Shown here: positions 60,076-64,000 of the stretch, piece by piece
Layout of the letters: each line of letters opens with the position of its first letter
How positions within the stretch are numbered: position 1 is the stretch's first letter
From: Petrosia ficiformis
Lineage: Eukaryota; Porifera; Demospongiae; Haplosclerida; Petrosiidae
Length of the DNA: 64,000 bases
Reading direction: 5' to 3'
NCBI GenBank assembly: GCA_947044365.1
Contig: OX345646.1
Location: 4,077,327 to 4,141,326 of the forward strand
Program-made: the position numbers and the translations under genes
Notes under the pieces: generated by a model
Databases searched by the model: none
What the model was told of the DNA's origin: nothing
Seen by the model: only the letters and a program-made list of their open reading frames with translations

Positions 60076-61015
60076 GGTGTACCCAGGAAGAATCAATGGA
60101 GTAAGCTTAATAATAATATTTCTATAATCATATACTTGATATAGGTTGTACAAATCTATGTAACTTTAAAATGAAGAATATGAAATCAAAAGAGACTAGT
60201 GCAGGTAAATATCTTTATTATGCACAAGTAGTTTGGTGCGTACTTATAATGGAGGTGCCCTCAATTCTGAGGTTCAATGATTCATACTGCATGGGATAGG
60301 AGTAAGAATGCTGTGGAGGAGTGTGTTAGGAGGGATTCTACTATAAAACTGTTTGCAGAGAGGAATATATATACCTTATAATTGTCTCTATCAATGGAGA
60401 GTAGCAGGAGTTAATTCTGAGCAGCTTCTTCATTGAATTATCCAAAATAGACTATGTCCATGAAGGTTGCATATATCTATTGAATGAAGGTAAATCATAA
60501 ATAGACTAGTTTAGGTGTTTCCACATGAAGGGTATATATATATATATATATCTGCTGGTAAGGAAAGACAAGAGTGCCATAATCAGTCACGGAATTTCCT
60601 TCAAATTTAATAGTTCATTCTCAATCTGGTAGAAACAAATACACTGTCAGTTGGGCTGCAGTCATATAGTGGATATCAAGAATAATCACAGACTACGGTA
60701 GATACAAGTAGTCACTCATGTGAATATCATCAGTCTAGTTTTATTTGTCTGGTAAGAATGCAAATTGTGATCAGTTCCTTAACCACGTTTGACTCCTCAA
60801 ACGCTGTGTGTACACACATTGAACTATGATGAAAGACATCATAAGGTGTTCTTAGAAGTAGTCAGGTTATGAATTTAAAAAAGTTCAGTTCTTGTGCAGT
60901 TTCATTGAAAATGAACTCAACAGAGCGTTTACTATGGTAGACTCAATTGCTGACAAGTTCAGTATACGAATACTCGTCGATAGCAATAGAGTGTCTGTTT
61001 TTCTGTGGACTTCAT
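60076..61015. other. Intergenic, nothing recognised
   Basis: AT-rich sequence with a short (TA)n at about 60533-60551. No open frame or exon with support. Confidence 0.4.
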
Positions 61016-61017
61016 TT

Positions 61018-61178
61018 GCTAGAATGTATTAGTGTTACTATTTTTTAATGTTACTATTAATAGAATGTAGTAGTGTTACTATTAATAGAATGTATTAATG
61101 TTACTATTAATAGAATTTATCAGTGTTACTATTAATAAATGTATTAATGTATTAGTGTTACTGTTAATAGAATGTATC
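61018..61178 (+). repeat. Minisatellite, about 25-bp unit
   Basis: About six degenerate units of AATGTATTAGTGTTACTATT plus AATAG. Confidence 0.8.
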
Positions 61179-61734
61179 CCAGTTTGTGTACGAGTAGTAT
61201 TCGGTAAGCAGCTGCCATGTGTGTAATCAACGATTCCTTAGGTGTTGGATCTTTGTATTGCTTTTAACACACCATGACCATCATAATAAACATTTCAGGG
61301 GCCATCAAAATAGTTTTAGCACAAATACAAATTTATTTTATTTTAAATTTCTTTGACAATTTTTGTACTGTTTTGTTTCTTGGTACAATAAACGAATACT
61401 TTCAGCCACTCAACAACAATTGCTGAGGAATGGACGCTATTTATAGCAATCACACCTTTTATCAGCATTACAATTATTAAAATTAAAACAACTAATAAAT
61501 TAATATTATAAATTTATTGAAGTACAGTTAACTCAGTTGGATACAGTCTCCTTCTGGATGTCATAGTCCTGCAGACAACATTTATGCCGTAAGTGAAAGA
61601 ATAGTTATAAATATGTACTGAAACACATAAGACTGACCCGCTCTGTTCAGTTGTTGAACTGCATCCAAACTCTATGAAATAATGTAGTTTCACAATTTAT
61701 CAACAACTTTTACAATTAATTGAAACAAGAATAG

Positions 61735-62020
61735 TAAAAAAAAAATTAAACGAAAGAGGATGTAAGGATACTGATAAAAACCGAAAAAGCACAGTAACAA
61801 GATTGGGATGGTACGAGCAACACAATTAAAACACCACTTTCACATAACAACCCTATACATACATATAGCGGTTGTATTTTACTTTTACTCTGAGCTATTA
61901 TACTTATGTAGGGTTGCTATGTGGAAGTGGTGTTTTAATTATGTACCATCCCATCTTGTTCCTGTGCTTTTCCGGTTTTGATCAGCCTGTATCTCTACAT
62001 CCTCTTTAATTTTGGTTTTA
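61735..62020. mobile_element. Foldback MITE with arms of about 115 bp, best copy of its family
   Basis: Left arm AAAATTAAACGAAAGAGGAT ... CAAGATTGGGATGGTAC ... ACACCACTTTCACATAACAA; right arm is the near-complete reverse complement ending at about 62020. The centre contains no gene. Degenerate relatives at 14467-14930, 31474-31700, 32124-32325 and 51308-51520. Confidence 0.75.
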
Positions 62021-62392
62021 AAAAATTATTTTATCTCTTTAGTTACTTTTGATGTACCATGGGTTATATACATATGAGCCCATAATAACTGCTTCAAGTT
62101 TTACATAATTTTGACGAACCTGTTAGCTACTGCATATCTGCAGCTTCCTGTGAAGTTTAGACCCCAGGCATTGTTTAAATATTAACTAGCCTAGCATGCA
62201 CATGTGTTATGACACCCTTGGTCTCAGACTTTGCCCTTCATCAGTTTTCCCACAAACGACAGGATTTTTTTCCATACCCTAAATTATGCCACATAATTAT
62301 GTAGGATAAGGATGGGCAGGTTCAACCACACCTCAATAATCCATATTTTTTTGGGCGGGATTCGGAAAGCAACTTTAAGCAAGTGTCTCAAC

Positions 62393-62787
62393 ATGAGCAG
62401 TGTAGAGGGGTGTACGACAGAGCACTATAGAAGATCAGAGGAGGAGTGTAAAAGAACTACATTTTGTCTTCATCAACATCTATTCCAAAGTGTGAATGGT
62501 GTAATAGCTGCTGATGTCATAGACAGACATTTACATAAGCTTACATAAGCTTACACAAATAGACGCCACATTTTTAGCAACCAATTTGTACTCCAAGAAG
62601 TTACTATCAAAACCAAATCTAAAGAAAATTTTGAATTCACAAAGACCAGACAATGATCTGGCTCAAGGATTACTTGAGAGTTCAGAGATTATAAAATCTA
62701 ATGGTCATAAATTTAATCATTTCTTGTCAATACTAGCTGATGAATCAGTACACGAGAAATTAATGGAGTCTCTTAAGAATGAATATG
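62393..62787 (+). pseudogene. CARD-like first exon of a third NLR gene, frameshifted by a 10-bp tandem duplication
   Basis: Starts MSSVEGCTTEHYRRSEEECK and carries a CARD-like domain: GVIAADVIDRHLHKL, then after the break YSKKLLSKPNLKKIL, LLESSEIIKSNGHKFNHFLS and LMESLKNEY. It ends at the conserved donor GAATATG|GTGAGT at 62787/62788, phase 1, as in NLR1 and NLR2. The unit TTACATAAGC is present twice at 62531-62550; removing one copy restores alignment with NLR1 and NLR2. The expected exon 2 (starting like AACAAAAGCTGGAA) is not seen before 64000, so the rest of the gene may lie beyond the window or be lost. Confidence 0.7.
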
Positions 62788-62890
62788 GTGAGTCTAAATA
62801 AATTATGGAAGTTGTTAGTCTTGTGTACCCTATTATGAAATTAGAAGGATTGTGGGATAAGTTGTAGTACTCATGTAGTCTCATACCAAG

Positions 62891-63429
62891 CTGCACCCTC
62901 TCTAAACTTGGGAGAGCATCTGGCCAATATTTTGGGGCTTGATGACATCTTTGTCATGTGATCGGGGGTGTGTGCAAATAAATTAATTGTATCTTAAACG
63001 TTTAAAAACACAATTATACAATAACAAAAATACATGTACTCAATTCCATATCTGCACTTCTTAACATTGCCTCCAAAACATCATACACTAGTGACAACAA
63101 CCGAATCACAGCGACTAACTACTGACAGCTGGAGAGACACAAGACATTTTGTTTGGTTTACGTCACGTAGACAATATATAACAAACTTTCCTCTTACCCT
63201 TTTAATAGCTTTGCACAGGAATCAGTATTAAAGGATTTACCGATAAAATCCTGGAAGAAGAACTTGAAGTCAGCTTAATCTTTGAAACACGTGACATCCA
63301 AATATGCAGTTGATTGAGCTATCTACATCTGATTAGTATTCCAGCATTCCAGAACGAAACGTCATCCTTCCTCAAAATATTGGCCACTGTTTTCAGAAGC
63401 TCTCCCGTGTTTAGAGGGGGTGTGGCTGC
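62891..63429. mobile_element. MITE with about 50-bp terminal inverted repeats
   Basis: Left CTGCACCCTCTCTAAACTTG ... GGCCAATATTTTGGGG; right CCTCAAAATATTGGCC ... CGTGTTTAGAGGGGGTGTGGC, TGCAG. It lies downstream of the third CARD-like exon, in its presumed intron. From here to 64000 no gene was recognised. Confidence 0.6.
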
Positions 63430-64000
63430 AGACGGGACTACGTATAGTACTGTACTAAAGACTAACTCTGTTCAAGTACTTTAATATGTACAAACAATGG
63501 CTTTCCTTTAATAAGATTCATACTTTTGTTGATGAAATTCACCACTGACGAAATTTATTATCATTAAGAAACATGTTGAATTGCTCTCGTGTTTCACTGC
63601 ACTATCCCTTTGCTTTGGCTGAGCCTTTCTCATTTCATTGTTATAAAGAGTACACATTTCTTTAATGTGTAAAGTAGCACAATATGATATTATACCTTTA
63701 TGTCTGTTAAAGAGTGTTACACCAAACATTCAATGCTTAAACAAAAGGTACTACAACTTGTTCCCGGAACCTTCCTTTGTAGTAGGTTGGATTTGGCTAC
63801 AAGGGACTATGAAGTTGTAAGGTTATAGGATCATGAACAGGCCCCGTTATTTAGGGGAGGGGTTTGACTTAATTATTTTATGACTTTTTTTTACCAGTAT
63901 GTATCACTGGTGTTTACCTGATATTTGGTAACTCTGGATACTAGTTCTAGTATGCAGCATAATATTTCAGAGGAAACCTCATTTGGGCTAGTAAAATACA

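Noticed and set aside
1..64000. CRISPR arrays, bacterial operons, rRNA or tRNA genes
   Set aside because: Repeats are minisatellites, MITEs or microsatellites without spacer structure. Introns and domain types are animal. No cloverleaf or rRNA core was recognised by eye; a tRNAscan or Rfam run would be decisive.

Overview
The window looks like nuclear DNA of a sponge, most likely a haplosclerid demosponge similar to Amphimedon. That is an inference from gene content: NACHT/leucine-rich receptors with a death-fold first exon, DEATH plus ankyrin genes, beta-helix/multipass membrane receptors and secreted nidogen-type (NIDO) proteins. The DNA is AT-rich, the genes have short GT-AG introns, and many small palindromic or TIR elements are present. 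No database search was possible, so family names rest on motifs read by eye.

Layout. 1-1268 (minus): N-terminal exons of a Rab-effector (rabphilin/synaptotagmin-like) gene running off the left edge. It starts 80 bp from, and divergent to, the first NLR gene. 1349-14197 (plus): NLR cluster with NLR1 (one in-frame TAG), an LRR relic, and NLR2 (two stops plus a 10-bp deletion). 15989-17653 (minus): intact POT/SLC15-like transporter. 19000-24040: DEATH-ankyrin gene (minus, three lesions) between about 200-bp inverted repeats. 24715-25560: rearranged transporter pseudogene. 25935-30712 (plus): small three-exon gene (113 aa) whose introns hold a hAT element with 8-bp target duplications, a TIR element carrying a RecQ-like helicase piece, and a MITE. 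31187-32830: tandem triplicated repeat unit. 33712-37100 (minus): beta-helix/multipass receptor broken by one 8-bp deletion, with its promoter duplicated at 38.3-38.6 kb. 39839-47178 and 55574-57455 (plus): two intact NIDO paralogs in a segmental duplication. Intron 1 of the first is swollen to 5.2 kb by palindromes, a Crypton-like fragment, a gypsy remnant and a nested LINE. 48.9-50.9 kb: gypsy remnant with 3' LTR. 53.3-54.7 kb: 5'-truncated LINE. 58.5-64 kb: ankyrin fragment, minisatellite, foldback elements, a relic CARD-like exon and a third CARD-like exon broken by a 10-bp tandem duplication.

How the genes fit together. NLR, DEATH-ankyrin and beta-helix receptor genes are all plausible recognition or immune-type receptors, and every one of them here carries one to three disabling lesions in otherwise long open frames. 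The Rab effector piece, the transporter, the 113-aa gene and both NIDO genes are intact. The most informative local observations are the duplicated NIDO block, which supplies an empty site for a HIRAN-carrying transposon, and the palindrome CCGGATATCCGG upstream of three NIDO promoter copies.
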